This document shows, piece after piece, positions 52,950 to 61,248 of a stretch of 64,000 bases of DNA; position 1 is the first letter of the stretch, and each line of letters starts with the position of its first letter. This DNA is from Bacteroidetes bacterium UBA1941. Its GTDB lineage: Bacteria; Bacteroidota; Bacteroidia; Chitinophagales; LD1. Position numbers and translations under genes: made by a program. Below the pieces are notes generated by a model. The model was not told the origin of the DNA. It searched no databases and was given only the letters and a program-made list of their open reading frames with translations. The stretch covers positions 806,001-870,000 of the forward strand of contig DDEZ01000011.1 in NCBI GenBank assembly GCA_002336805.1, written 5' to 3'.

Positions 52950-53534
52950 TTAAAATCTCCCCTTCAGGGTAAGTTGCCTATTTCCGCCATTTCTTTGAAG
53001 GGCGGCGGGCATGTATGCCAGGCGGATGGTGGTGTCCTGCTCGTCTACTATGATGGACTCCACCACGGCCCGGTGCTCCTCCAGGTCCATCAGCGGCCAG
53101 CGGTCGTGGAGTGTCTTGGCGTTGTCGATGATGGTGCCGGACGACTCGGCCTGAACGCGCAGGAACGCGGCGATCATGGTGTAGAAGAGGCGGCCTGCCG
53201 GCGTGGAGGTGTCGATGGCCTCCGCGTTGTGGTCGCGGAAGTAGTCCGCGAACTCGAGGAGCTCCTTCGTATTGCGCGCCAGGCGCGCGAGCTTCGAGAA
53301 GATGAGGCCCGTGATGGCGCCGTCCCTGACGTCCCGCATCATGCGCTTGGCCTCGGGGTGTCCCGTTATGGACTTTCCCGACACCGACTCGAGGAGGTAG
53401 ACCTCGGCGACGTGCCATCCCTTCGCCTCGGCGTACATGCGCGCCCTTCTCTCGTGGTGCTCGGGGGCCTCGCCTTGGGCCTGGTCCTCGGTCGACACCC
53501 TGATCCAGATGCTGACGGATTTCTGTTGTTCCAT
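52950..53534 (-). CDS. Serine recombinase with apparent internal deletion
   Basis: A 194-residue serine-recombinase-family protein. The resolvase catalytic domain has IWIRVSTEDQAQGEAPEHHE with the nucleophile S14, SGKSITGHPEAKRMM and FSKLARLARNTKELLEFADY, then AIDTSTPAGRLFYTMIAA. In full-length relatives I recall, this last block continues into a recombinase domain and zinc ribbon (total 500+ residues). Here it jumps to FLRVQAESSGTIIDNAKTL and HDRWPLMDLEEHRAVVESII, which resembles the C-terminal coiled region of such proteins. A further small gap (FRDHNA directly to EAIDTST) is likely. It may be an in-frame-deleted derivative lacking its DNA-binding core. The coding region is GC-rich relative to its neighbours, a sign of transfer. 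Confidence 0.8.
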   Translation of the reverse strand: MEQQKSVSIWIRVSTEDQAQGEAPEHHERRARMYAEAKGWHVAEVYLLESVSGKSITGHPEAKRMMRDVRDGAITGLIFSKLARLARNTKELLEFADYFRDHNAEAIDTSTPAGRLFYTMIAAFLRVQAESSGTIIDNAKTLHDRWPLMDLEEHRAVVESIIVDEQDTTIRLAYMPAALQRNGGNRQLTLKGRF

Positions 53535-53964
53535 TTTTTCGAGATTTTAGGTTTAAAATGTGTTTTAACGATGATAACTCGTCGACTGCAAAATCTATAG
53601 GGGTAAAGATTCGACAGGCATCACCGCGAGGTAATCATGTCGCGGAAATATTCTGAGAAGTTCGCGGCTATTAAAAGTTTGCGGTGAAGTACAAAGGAAA
53701 GCTAGTAAGGCGAGATGGTCAATATCTAGAAAAGGGGATTGGCCATCATTCATGATTTCTTAGCTTAGCACCTTCAATATGTGGTGGGACCTATTTCAAC
53801 TGAAGCCATCATGGCGGCTCAGTGCAATAGGTTGATAGAGGCAACAACTTTACCGCATGTTTTGGCGAGAAGCCGTGAAGATATCAAGTGCTCAGAGGAC
53901 GATATAGTACCAATGACCTCTCGCTTCCAGACTCATAGATTTATTTATACTCAGAAGATAAAAA
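53535..53964. other. Gene-free stretch with tmRNA-like 5' segment
   Basis: No protein-coding gene is supported (a frame at 53781-54104 overlaps the next gene and has no family features). At about 53596-53645 the sequence contains GATTCGACAGGCAT followed 12 nt later by GGTAATCATG, which resembles the conserved 5' part of tmRNA. No matching acceptor 3' half or ALAA-type tag was found nearby, so at most this is a fragment. The rest is AT-rich with no recognised element. Confidence 0.4.
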
Positions 53965-55392
53965 ATGCCGTCACCAAAAGCTATCAGGATTCTCTCAAAA
54001 TTCCGGAAAAAGGAGTGGGTAGAGTTTGTAGGCTTTTCGAGCATCCACGCCTCATTAGCGGTAAAGAAATTAGTTCTTTCGCTGACAAAAGCGGAGGTGG
54101 ATAAGTTGCCATCGAGAGAGAAGTTAGCTGCTAGGCATCCCGAGCTGATGAAAAATCCAGACAAGGTCCTGACTGCGCTGCTCAAGTATGCGGAGCTTTT
54201 TATATCAAACAGGTTGAGATCTGAGTCACTGGGAATTCTATCGACTGAAAAGTTGTTGGCCTTTTATATTGAAAGAGGACTTATTGATGAAGCGAATAGC
54301 CTCGTCAAAAATAGTGAAAGCTATATTATAGATTTTAAACCCGTGTCTTCACAGGAACACCTCGCACTTTTTGAATATTATGAGAACACAGCCATAAATG
54401 AAAGAATAATAGATGGTCGTGATGTGTTTACGAATCCTGAAATGTACGAACAGCATCTGGACGCTTTTTATTGGATTGAAAAATTGAAGAGGGGGTGTGA
54501 AAGGGTAAACAGGAGCATACTGCACAAAAATTATCCAAAGCTCCCTGCATCTGAGATTACACTCCTGCTTGACAATAGTGCCTATTACGCGCATCAAGCT
54601 CGTTTAATTCATGTCTACAGAGAAATTTTGTCATTGCTGATTGCTGAAATTCCCGAACCGCTTCAGTTATCAAACTTATTCTCTGAGCTTCATCAGATCG
54701 AAATGAGGGAAGCTGCCAGGGGTGATGTGCTGACCTTGTCGCATTACCTCATAAATTTGAGCCTTAGGGGGATGCCTGTTGATGAAAACCTTTATGGCTC
54801 CTTTCTATTAGATCTGCTTAGCTTTATGGATAGCAATGGGCTTTTGCGCGAAAGTGGTGTGGTATCTGCCCCTGTTTTCAAGCTCGCGATCTCAGTAGGA
54901 TTGAAGCTTGCCAGGTTTGATTGGGTTCAGTCCATTTACGAAAAATACCACAATGACTTACCGCATTATGGAATCAGCAACTATTTTCAAGCGCTGATAT
55001 TTCACTATAGGGGCCAAAATGCGCAAGCCCGGCGATTATTGTATAGCATTGATACGTCACGGATTGATGAATACCTCAAGCTTAATGTCAGGATACTAGA
55101 CATCCGGATTTATATAGAGGATTCTCAAGGCGATGTTAGCAAGCAAATCATTGACTCCAAACTAAAGGGGGTCAAAAGTGTTTTGAGGAGCTACGAGAAT
55201 ATAGGTATTGGCAAATTTGAAGCTATAATGAGATTCGCAGAGATTGTACGCACTCTTGTGCTGAAAGACATTTCTCCTGTTTCTTACAAAAAGCTCCTCC
55301 TGTCCATAAACGATGAAAATGCTGTACCGGCTGAGAAGCAATGGTTATTGCGCATTTTAGAAATCAGAGCAGGCAATCTGGCTTCTCTCTGA
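53965..55392 (+). CDS. Helical hypothetical protein next to the STAND NTPase gene
   Basis: A 475-residue, almost entirely alpha-helical cytoplasmic protein with no recognised domain. Repeating helical pairs, for example LSTEKLLAFYIERGLIDEAN and ISNYFQALIFHYRGQNAQAR, look like divergent TPR-like solenoid repeats. It starts MPSPKAIRILSKFRKKEWVE. Similar orphan proteins of this size occur in Chitinophagaceae, but I know of no assigned function. The gene is more AT-rich than the core genes. It lies between the truncated recombinase and the STAND NTPase gene, on the NTPase strand. A short antisense secreted-protein gene sits between them, so an operon with the NTPase is unlikely. Confidence 0.75.
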   Translation: MPSPKAIRILSKFRKKEWVEFVGFSSIHASLAVKKLVLSLTKAEVDKLPSREKLAARHPELMKNPDKVLTALLKYAELFISNRLRSESLGILSTEKLLAFYIERGLIDEANSLVKNSESYIIDFKPVSSQEHLALFEYYENTAINERIIDGRDVFTNPEMYEQHLDAFYWIEKLKRGCERVNRSILHKNYPKLPASEITLLLDNSAYYAHQARLIHVYREILSLLIAEIPEPLQLSNLFSELHQIEMREAARGDVLTLSHYLINLSLRGMPVDENLYGSFLLDLLSFMDSNGLLRESGVVSAPVFKLAISVGLKLARFDWVQSIYEKYHNDLPHYGISNYFQALIFHYRGQNAQARRLLYSIDTSRIDEYLKLNVRILDIRIYIEDSQGDVSKQIIDSKLKGVKSVLRSYENIGIGKFEAIMRFAEIVRTLVLKDISPVSYKKLLLSINDENAVPAEKQWLLRILEIRAGNLASL

Positions 55393-55462
55393 TCTGCATA
55401 TATATCGTGGAGATCGAAAATCTGTACTTGCAATATGCTATGCGATCTGGCATGGGCCTGAT

Positions 55463-55492
55463 AAAAAAAGCGGGCAGGAATTTCCTGCCCGC
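55463..55492 (-). terminator. Intrinsic terminator of the secreted-protein gene
   Basis: 9-bp stem GCGGGCAGG / CCTGCCCGC. Read on the minus strand it is followed by CTTTTTTTAT. It may also act bidirectionally for the plus-strand gene ending at 55392. Confidence 0.85.
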
Positions 55493-55501
55493 ACATACAG
55501 C

Positions 55502-55900
55502 CTAGTCCACTTCAATATTCTCGCTAAAGGTCTTCGCTTTGTGCGTAGATACTACCACGTGGTAGAGCCCTGGACTGAGCGATACGGTGTAGGTGCAGCT
55601 TTTGAGGCCGCATCCACCGTACCACGTCACCAATACATTATCCAGGGTGTAGACATCCACATGGGTGACGTAATCCGTGCCATCTGCTGTGGTCACCGTG
55701 AGGTCATCACCTATGAGTACGATCGACCCATTGGTATCGGCCCAGAGATAACCGGAAATCCCCAGGAAAAAGATGAAAATAGCTACCTTTATAAAAGGCG
55801 CTCTAGAGCTGTTTGCCTTTTGGATGAGTGGGAGCGTATAGCTGCCACCATCTCTCGCGATAGGCTCTTGCGAGTTTGCGTTATGAATTATTTTTTTCAT
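55502..55900 (-). CDS. Small membrane-anchored or secreted hypothetical protein
   Basis: A 132-residue protein with the ATG at 55900 (MKKIIHNANSQEPIARDGGS), a hydrophobic segment at about 38-55 (APFIKVAIFIFFLGISGYLW) and then an extracytoplasmic beta-rich part (TADGTDYVTHVDVYTLDN, WYGGCGLKSCTYTVSLSPG). The cysteine pair in GGCGLKSC could form a disulfide. No family is recognised. The start is supported by a -7-like element (TGCCTTTG at 55905-55912); an earlier in-frame ATG at 55993 lies upstream of this and inside the divergent gene. Confidence 0.65.
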   Translation of the reverse strand: MKKIIHNANSQEPIARDGGSYTLPLIQKANSSRAPFIKVAIFIFFLGISGYLWADTNGSIVLIGDDLTVTTADGTDYVTHVDVYTLDNVLVTWYGGCGLKSCTYTVSLSPGLYHVVVSTHKAKTFSENIEVD

Positions 55901-55904
55901 ACCG

Positions 55905-55912
55905 CAAAGGCA
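55905..55912 (-). promoter_or_regulatory. -7-like element (TGCCTTTG) of the secreted-protein gene
   Basis: A one-mismatch TAnnTTTG on the minus strand a few bases before the ATG at 55900. The gene would be nearly leaderless. Confidence 0.4.
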
Positions 55913-55970
55913 TTCAGATTCGAAAGTGCATTCCTGTTTGAACTTTTGCACTTGTAAATTTTCTTGAGAA

Positions 55971-58900
55971 ATGAGCCAGGATATTAAGATCATTCTACCC
56001 GATACGATCCTTCAAGAGTTTATCAGAAGGTATGAGGAGGAGCGCAAAAAGATCAATGCGCAACTAAAAGCTGAACGAATACCTGACACTTATCCCAGGT
56101 ATGCTTACGTCCTGGATAAGTTTATAAGTGCCAATGAAGCACTTTTCAAACCACTGGCCCTCAAAGGAAGAATCAGTGGTACTGCACTTCAAAAAATGTT
56201 TGACAAGGCAGGAGGGAACAAAGAAGGCTGGTACGTACAGGTAGCTCATGCAGTATGTACGTTCATCGGTAAAACCTCTACTACCTACCTAGGGGATTAT
56301 TGTGACGCGACCCCAGGGCTAAGCAGGGATGATATAAAGTTGGGCTCACAGGTACAAGGAGTGCCTCATCAGGCTATTTTCTCAAATACTTTGAAGCCAG
56401 AGGCGGGATCAAGGCAAAAACAAACATTTAAGGCAATAGCCGATATAAGAGAAAAATCTGATCTGGCCGTGGCTCAGGCTGGACTGATAGAGAAGGTATT
56501 CTGGCAAGATACCGAGACAGGCATCTATCTGGGGGAGGTATACATAGAGAGGGACATCGAAAATCATCTGGTCAATTGTGTTTCTTCGTCTTTGGCTGAG
56601 ATGCATATCGTCATAGGTGATGCAGGTAGCGGCAAGACCAGCCTTCTATGGCATCTTTACTCCAAACTAGAAACTGTCAGATTTCGGGTTTTACTAAAAT
56701 CTTCGATGCTGCAAACCATAAATTTTGACGAGCTTTTCGCAGAGCTGGCTAGGGCTCAGATCGCATCCGGCGTATTCCTGATAGACACACTGGACCTGCT
56801 GGCTCATGGTGATGCAGATAAAGACAAACTCATCATCACACTGAATAGTATAGTAGCAGCAGGGCATACCGTGATAGCCACCAGCAGGCCTATAGAGGCC
56901 GATCTTATTCTTACACACATGACAGCTACAAAGCAGCACTTGCGTGAGCTGTCGTCTACAGAGATCGGCCTGGCCATAAAAAAATACAAGGCAGTGTATT
57001 GCAAGTACGCGGGCATTGACGCGCAAAGCTGGGATGTCGACCCGGATACATTGGCTAATAATAATTCGCCATTGTATGACCTCTGCAAATCTCCCCTCAC
57101 GCTCAGGATGTTCTTTTCCCTCTATACTCCTGATGAAGTGCCATCGGAGATCAATGTATTTATGTTATACAGCACCTACTGGGAGCGACGCGTGGTCAAA
57201 GACCGGAGGATGGGTATGGGAGCAGACCAGGGAGCAGATGATGACCTATCTGCCCTGGTACATTCCCTCGCCATTGTGATGCTGTCTCAGGGATTTGCCG
57301 AGGTGTACCTGGGCGATATGCAGAGGAGCATACACTTGAGCATGGAGGGTATACAAAAACTTCATCAAAGAGGGTTAATACAGATTGCAAGAAGTGAACA
57401 TAGAGAAGGCGACAGGCTGAGTTTTTTCCACCAAACCTTCTTTGAACATGCGGCTGCGCGGGCGCTCATAGCCCTCGCGGGAGACCAGGGGCTGCATATG
57501 CTGGCAGATCGGATCGGCGCGCGCCATGACATAGCTTATTCCCTCTACCTGCTACCCGTTTTTGAGCAGGCCATACTTATAGCATCCACCGGGCCTTACC
57601 ACATTGAGTCGGAGTCATTACTCAGCAAATGGCTGCTTTCGTCAGAGGACCATGTTTATCTGGCCTCTGGCCTGTATGTGTATGCACTATTCTCCTATCC
57701 CTCTGCCAGCCTGGCTATACAGATAGTCCATCTGATGACGAGCGATAGATTTAAAAAGAACAATGATGCCAAACGCAGATTTCTTGCCATAGCACCCAGC
57801 ATTACTGCTGATCGTATCACTCAGTCGGCTATAGAAGTGGAGGCTATCTGGCAGCACAGTGACTGGACTATCAGGTCCAATGCGATCCTTGCATTTGCCC
57901 TTATGTGCAATAAGAATAAGCAATGCATACTGGCCCTGCTATCCAGAAATGATATCGTGGAGTATGTGGTCGGGCATCATCAGGAGCACATCCATGGTGA
58001 GCACTCCACTGTATATAAGCCGCTGATCACGCTATTGCTAAAACTCTATGACAAAGACCCAGAATGGGTCAGGGCAAAACTCAGCATGCTGATCGAAACT
58101 GGTGCAGCCGCTGTCATACTGGATATACTGGCGCTCTATATGCAAAACAGGAGAGCCGGGCTAGACGATCTCATCCCACCCATGCTCGCTGCATATGTCC
58201 GCGCATACGGCACAGAAGACAGCGCTCGTATCGAACTAGGAGATGAGAGAGTGGATACCCTGTGCCCTATATGGGTGGAGAGATGGGATAAGCTGACATC
58301 CGCGCAGATCCTGGCGGACCTCCAGGCAGCGGACCTTCTCATATTTCAGGAAGTCAAGGCCGCGGCATTTGTCAGATTGCTATATCGTGCGGACCGAAGA
58401 CTGGATGTTGCTGCATTTTATTCGTCCTTCAAGAGCAATAACTCAAAATTTCAGGCCGTCACATGGAGTAAATGGATATTCAGCCGGCTCATTGATATGG
58501 CCGACCATAGCAGCGACTCGGCAGACCTGCTGCAGATGTTTATCCGTGGCTTCAATGAATCATTGCAGAAATTATCTTCAGGTCAGAAACCCGGTCTGGC
58601 TGCACATCCATTTGAGGTTTTCTATGAAGCATTTTACAAAGCAAAACATCCTCAGCATAAAGCATTTTCGCTGGTAGACCAGGACTTGCTGCTCAGCCTG
58701 TCACTCTGGGATAAACAGGAGCGGCTCGTGGATATTTTTGTCACCGCTTTCAAAGCGGGATTTGCCCCGGCGGTAAAACTCGCCGAAGAGATCAGAAGCG
58801 GTTCTTTAGGTATTTCAAATATCATTGCCGGCCGGCTTCAGCATAACGTGGTGTCACGAAAATTCTTTGATACGCCCCTGATAGAGATACTGGTCCAATA

Positions 58901-59837
58901 CCACCTTACACAAAGTGATATGGTGGGTTTCACAGGATTGCTGGAGCATATATTTAGCAGAATGGCCGACAATCTCGGGCCGGCATCTCCTGCTGCCATC
59001 ATGGCCCATTATTCTTTGCGCATGACAGCGTACACTGCTCGTCATTCCCATGTGGATAGTATAGAGAAGGAGGCATTGGCCCGCCTGTGGGCGCTCATGG
59101 TCGAGCACGGAGTAGTACCACCGCCCTCATACGGAGAGGTGACTACCTTGTTTCCCCTGATCAGGCCTCAGAAGTATAAAGTGCCATCCCTCCTGACGCT
59201 GCTCCCCTGGTGCCGTATCGCGGGGCAGAACGAGCTACAGCTTGCTATTACTACCCTGAAGGATGCCATGACCAGACCCAAAATGAAAACGGAAGCCGAG
59301 CTATGCTACCTCAGGATTTTGGGTAAGACTGATTTCAGTATTGCTGATCTCGAGCAGGAAATAATGAGTGTATTATTTTCTGATTGGGGAGCAGAGAGTA
59401 CTGATGAAAAGATCCGGCTCCTCAAGGGTATCATCCTGGCTCAATTTAAGATCAACCCTGACTTTGCCTGCCGCCTGTTGTATTCCTTTATCACATCTGA
59501 TCTTTTGAAAAATACAGGAGATAGGAGAAAGACCAAAGTGACGCATTCTTACAGAAGCGTATTCGGTGAAGTACTGAAAGGTAGTACGGACGAGTTTACG
59601 ATAGACGTGATCGGTTTTTTGAGCGGTGCTGACAAAAAGCTATCACGTGGTATCATCTACGGTATCTCAGTGAATATTCGCCTATTTAATGAGAAGATAC
59701 TCGATAAAATAAAGGCAGTGATCGCAGATCCTGAGACAGACCCCGGTGTAAGAGACATCCTACGCAAGCAAACCCAGCATCATCTGATGGGGGTCAGGCA
59801 GGTGGAGTGGCCGGAGGTATTATCTGCATTGAGGTAG
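55971..59837 (+). CDS. STAND/NACHT-type NTPase with long helical C-terminus (candidate anti-phage protein)
   Basis: A 1288-residue protein. The N-terminus (about 1-185) is helical and includes RISGTALQKMFDKAGGNKEG and VQVAHAVCTFIGKTSTTYL; I do not recognise its family. The central NTPase has Walker A GDAGSGKTS (216-224), Walker B GVFLIDTLDLL (D272/D275), the TSRP sensor motif (304-307), LRELSSTEIGLAIKKY, SPLTLRMFF and FFHQTFFEHAAARAL (485-499), the last a hallmark of NACHT/STAND winged-helix regions (FxHxxxxExxAA). The remaining 780 residues are repetitive helices, as in HEAT-type sensor solenoids. The layout matches bacterial NACHT/Avs-type anti-phage NTPases, in which the C-terminus senses a phage protein. 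No canonical effector domain (nuclease, TIR, protease) is evident. The gene may stand alone; a short antisense gene precedes it. Confidence 0.78.
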   Translation: MSQDIKIILPDTILQEFIRRYEEERKKINAQLKAERIPDTYPRYAYVLDKFISANEALFKPLALKGRISGTALQKMFDKAGGNKEGWYVQVAHAVCTFIGKTSTTYLGDYCDATPGLSRDDIKLGSQVQGVPHQAIFSNTLKPEAGSRQKQTFKAIADIREKSDLAVAQAGLIEKVFWQDTETGIYLGEVYIERDIENHLVNCVSSSLAEMHIVIGDAGSGKTSLLWHLYSKLETVRFRVLLKSSMLQTINFDELFAELARAQIASGVFLIDTLDLLAHGDADKDKLIITLNSIVAAGHTVIATSRPIEADLILTHMTATKQHLRELSSTEIGLAIKKYKAVYCKYAGIDAQSWDVDPDTLANNNSPLYDLCKSPLTLRMFFSLYTPDEVPSEINVFMLYSTYWERRVVKDRRMGMGADQGADDDLSALVHSLAIVMLSQGFAEVYLGDMQRSIHLSMEGIQKLHQRGLIQIARSEHREGDRLSFFHQTFFEHAAARALIALAGDQGLHMLADRIGARHDIAYSLYLLPVFEQAILIASTGPYHIESESLLSKWLLSSEDHVYLASGLYVYALFSYPSASLAIQIVHLMTSDRFKKNNDAKRRFLAIAPSITADRITQSAIEVEAIWQHSDWTIRSNAILAFALMCNKNKQCILALLSRNDIVEYVVGHHQEHIHGEHSTVYKPLITLLLKLYDKDPEWVRAKLSMLIETGAAAVILDILALYMQNRRAGLDDLIPPMLAAYVRAYGTEDSARIELGDERVDTLCPIWVERWDKLTSAQILADLQAADLLIFQEVKAAAFVRLLYRADRRLDVAAFYSSFKSNNSKFQAVTWSKWIFSRLIDMADHSSDSADLLQMFIRGFNESLQKLSSGQKPGLAAHPFEVFYEAFYKAKHPQHKAFSLVDQDLLLSLSLWDKQERLVDIFVTAFKAGFAPAVKLAEEIRSGSLGISNIIAGRLQHNVVSRKFFDTPLIEILVQYHLTQSDMVGFTGLLEHIFSRMADNLGPASPAAIMAHYSLRMTAYTARHSHVDSIEKEALARLWALMVEHGVVPPPSYGEVTTLFPLIRPQKYKVPSLLTLLPWCRIAGQNELQLAITTLKDAMTRPKMKTEAELCYLRILGKTDFSIADLEQEIMSVLFSDWGAESTDEKIRLLKGIILAQFKINPDFACRLLYSFITSDLLKNTGDRRKTKVTHSYRSVFGEVLKGSTDEFTIDVIGFLSGADKKLSRGIIYGISVNIRLFNEKILDKIKAVIADPETDPGVRDILRKQTQHHLMGVRQVEWPEVLSALR

Positions 59838-59868
59838 ATGCCTGTACTGTTTTCTTAAAACGTGGCCG

Positions 59869-61239
59869 CTATTTTACTACAGCGATTTTCTTTGACCGGG
59901 CTACCATACCTGTATGTAGAGATACAGTATAGATTCCTGCAGCAATACCTGTCAGGCTGACCGGGAGCACAGTATCGGGTCCGGATACTTCGCCTTGTAT
60001 TGTTCTTATGATCTTATTCTGTGCATCGGATATTTTGAGTGTATAGCCATTGTGCCCATCATTTCTAAAGGCCACAAAAAACTCTCCGTTATTAGGAGAT
60101 GGATACACATTGAAATCCGCGTCCTGATCAGTGTAGGGCACTCCTGTAGCACATGATATTGATGGCACTACGATGTGCATACTATCCACGCATTGGTTTG
60201 CATCCCTTATTTCCACGAGATATGTATCGGGAGGCAGTTCTCCTATTGTGTTGACACTTCCATATGGCACACCGTTTACCCAGCAGGTATAGGGGCCCGT
60301 CCCCCCTGTAGTACCAGTGATGGAGATCATACCCGTGCCTGTATCAGAGCAGCTAGCCACAGCAGATACCGTAGCAGCTATAGCTGTCGGCTCTGGTATC
60401 CTGGCTGTGTCCTGTGCTATGCAGCCTGTAGCTATGGTGCGTACTATCACGGTGTAGGTGCCGGCAGGTACATTATCCAGTACAGGAGTAGTGACGCCAT
60501 CAGACCACAAAAATGTATAGGAAGATACGGCACCGGAGACTGTCACGGCCGCAAATCCGTCCCTGCCACCAGCACAAGTCAGAGGATTGGTCGCGAGCGA
60601 TAGTACCGGTGAAGGTGGGTCATGCACTATAGCCGGCAGTATCTGCGTACAGCCCGTGGCATGATCAGTAACCGTGACGTGGTAGGTACCGGCTCTGAGC
60701 CCCGTGGCAGCCAGCCCCACCCCACCCGTAGACCAGCGGAAGGTATAATCACTGACGGATAAGCCTGCAGAGTCTATCACTGCCTGGCCATCAGCATAGC
60801 CATGGCAAGTGGCATCTGTGACATGTATTTTGACAGTATCCATCGGCAGTGCGCGTATCTGGTATGTCTTTACGCATACATTATTGCCAGATAGATCAGT
60901 GATCGATACTGTATAGGCACCAGCGGTCAGTGATGATACAGTCGCTCCTGTACGGTTATTAGACCAGATGTAGGCATAGTTTCCCCCCGACTGAGGCTGG
61001 AGGGTTATTGATCCTTGATTGGTCCGCCCACAGGTGTTGTCTTGTATGATCGGGGTTACATTGATCTGGCTCTTCTGAATTGCTATTCGATTGCCGTCAC
61101 TGTCATATTGATATTTGTAATAAGAGCAGTTTGAAGTAGCCATTGCGATCAATTGGCCATAATTATCATAGGTATATGTTTGACCAATGGTTTTAAGCAA
61201 ACCCGACATAACTAATAAGGCGGCTAATATTAATCTCAT
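59869..61239 (-). CDS. T9SS cargo with N-terminal YD/RHS stub and SprB-like repeats
   Basis: A 456-residue secreted protein. The signal peptide (RLILAALLVMSGLLKTIGQ) is followed directly by an RHS-type YD sequence (YTYDNYGQLIAMA and YYKYQYDSDGNRIAI). Four SprB-like repeats follow, with C-x-G-type turns (for example CHGYADGQAVIDSAG and CAGGRDGFAAVTVSG) and GTYTV-type endings. The tail is a type A sorting domain (FNVYPSPNNGEFFVAF, LKISDAQNKIIRTI, GIAAGIYTVSLHTGMV). It starts 9 nt after the putative immunity gene and is on the same strand as the RHS toxin, so it is in that operon. The YD stub suggests descent from, or function with, the RHS protein. Confidence 0.85.
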   Translation of the reverse strand: MRLILAALLVMSGLLKTIGQTYTYDNYGQLIAMATSNCSYYKYQYDSDGNRIAIQKSQINVTPIIQDNTCGRTNQGSITLQPQSGGNYAYIWSNNRTGATVSSLTAGAYTVSITDLSGNNVCVKTYQIRALPMDTVKIHVTDATCHGYADGQAVIDSAGLSVSDYTFRWSTGGVGLAATGLRAGTYHVTVTDHATGCTQILPAIVHDPPSPVLSLATNPLTCAGGRDGFAAVTVSGAVSSYTFLWSDGVTTPVLDNVPAGTYTVIVRTIATGCIAQDTARIPEPTAIAATVSAVASCSDTGTGMISITGTTGGTGPYTCWVNGVPYGSVNTIGELPPDTYLVEIRDANQCVDSMHIVVPSISCATGVPYTDQDADFNVYPSPNNGEFFVAFRNDGHNGYTLKISDAQNKIIRTIQGEVSGPDTVLPVSLTGIAAGIYTVSLHTGMVARSKKIAVVK

Positions 61240-61248
61240 TACTGAATA

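Noticed and set aside
53781..54104. 107-codon frame before the 475-residue protein
   Set aside because: Overlaps the longer gene, no domain, and a weaker reading than the 475-residue frame.
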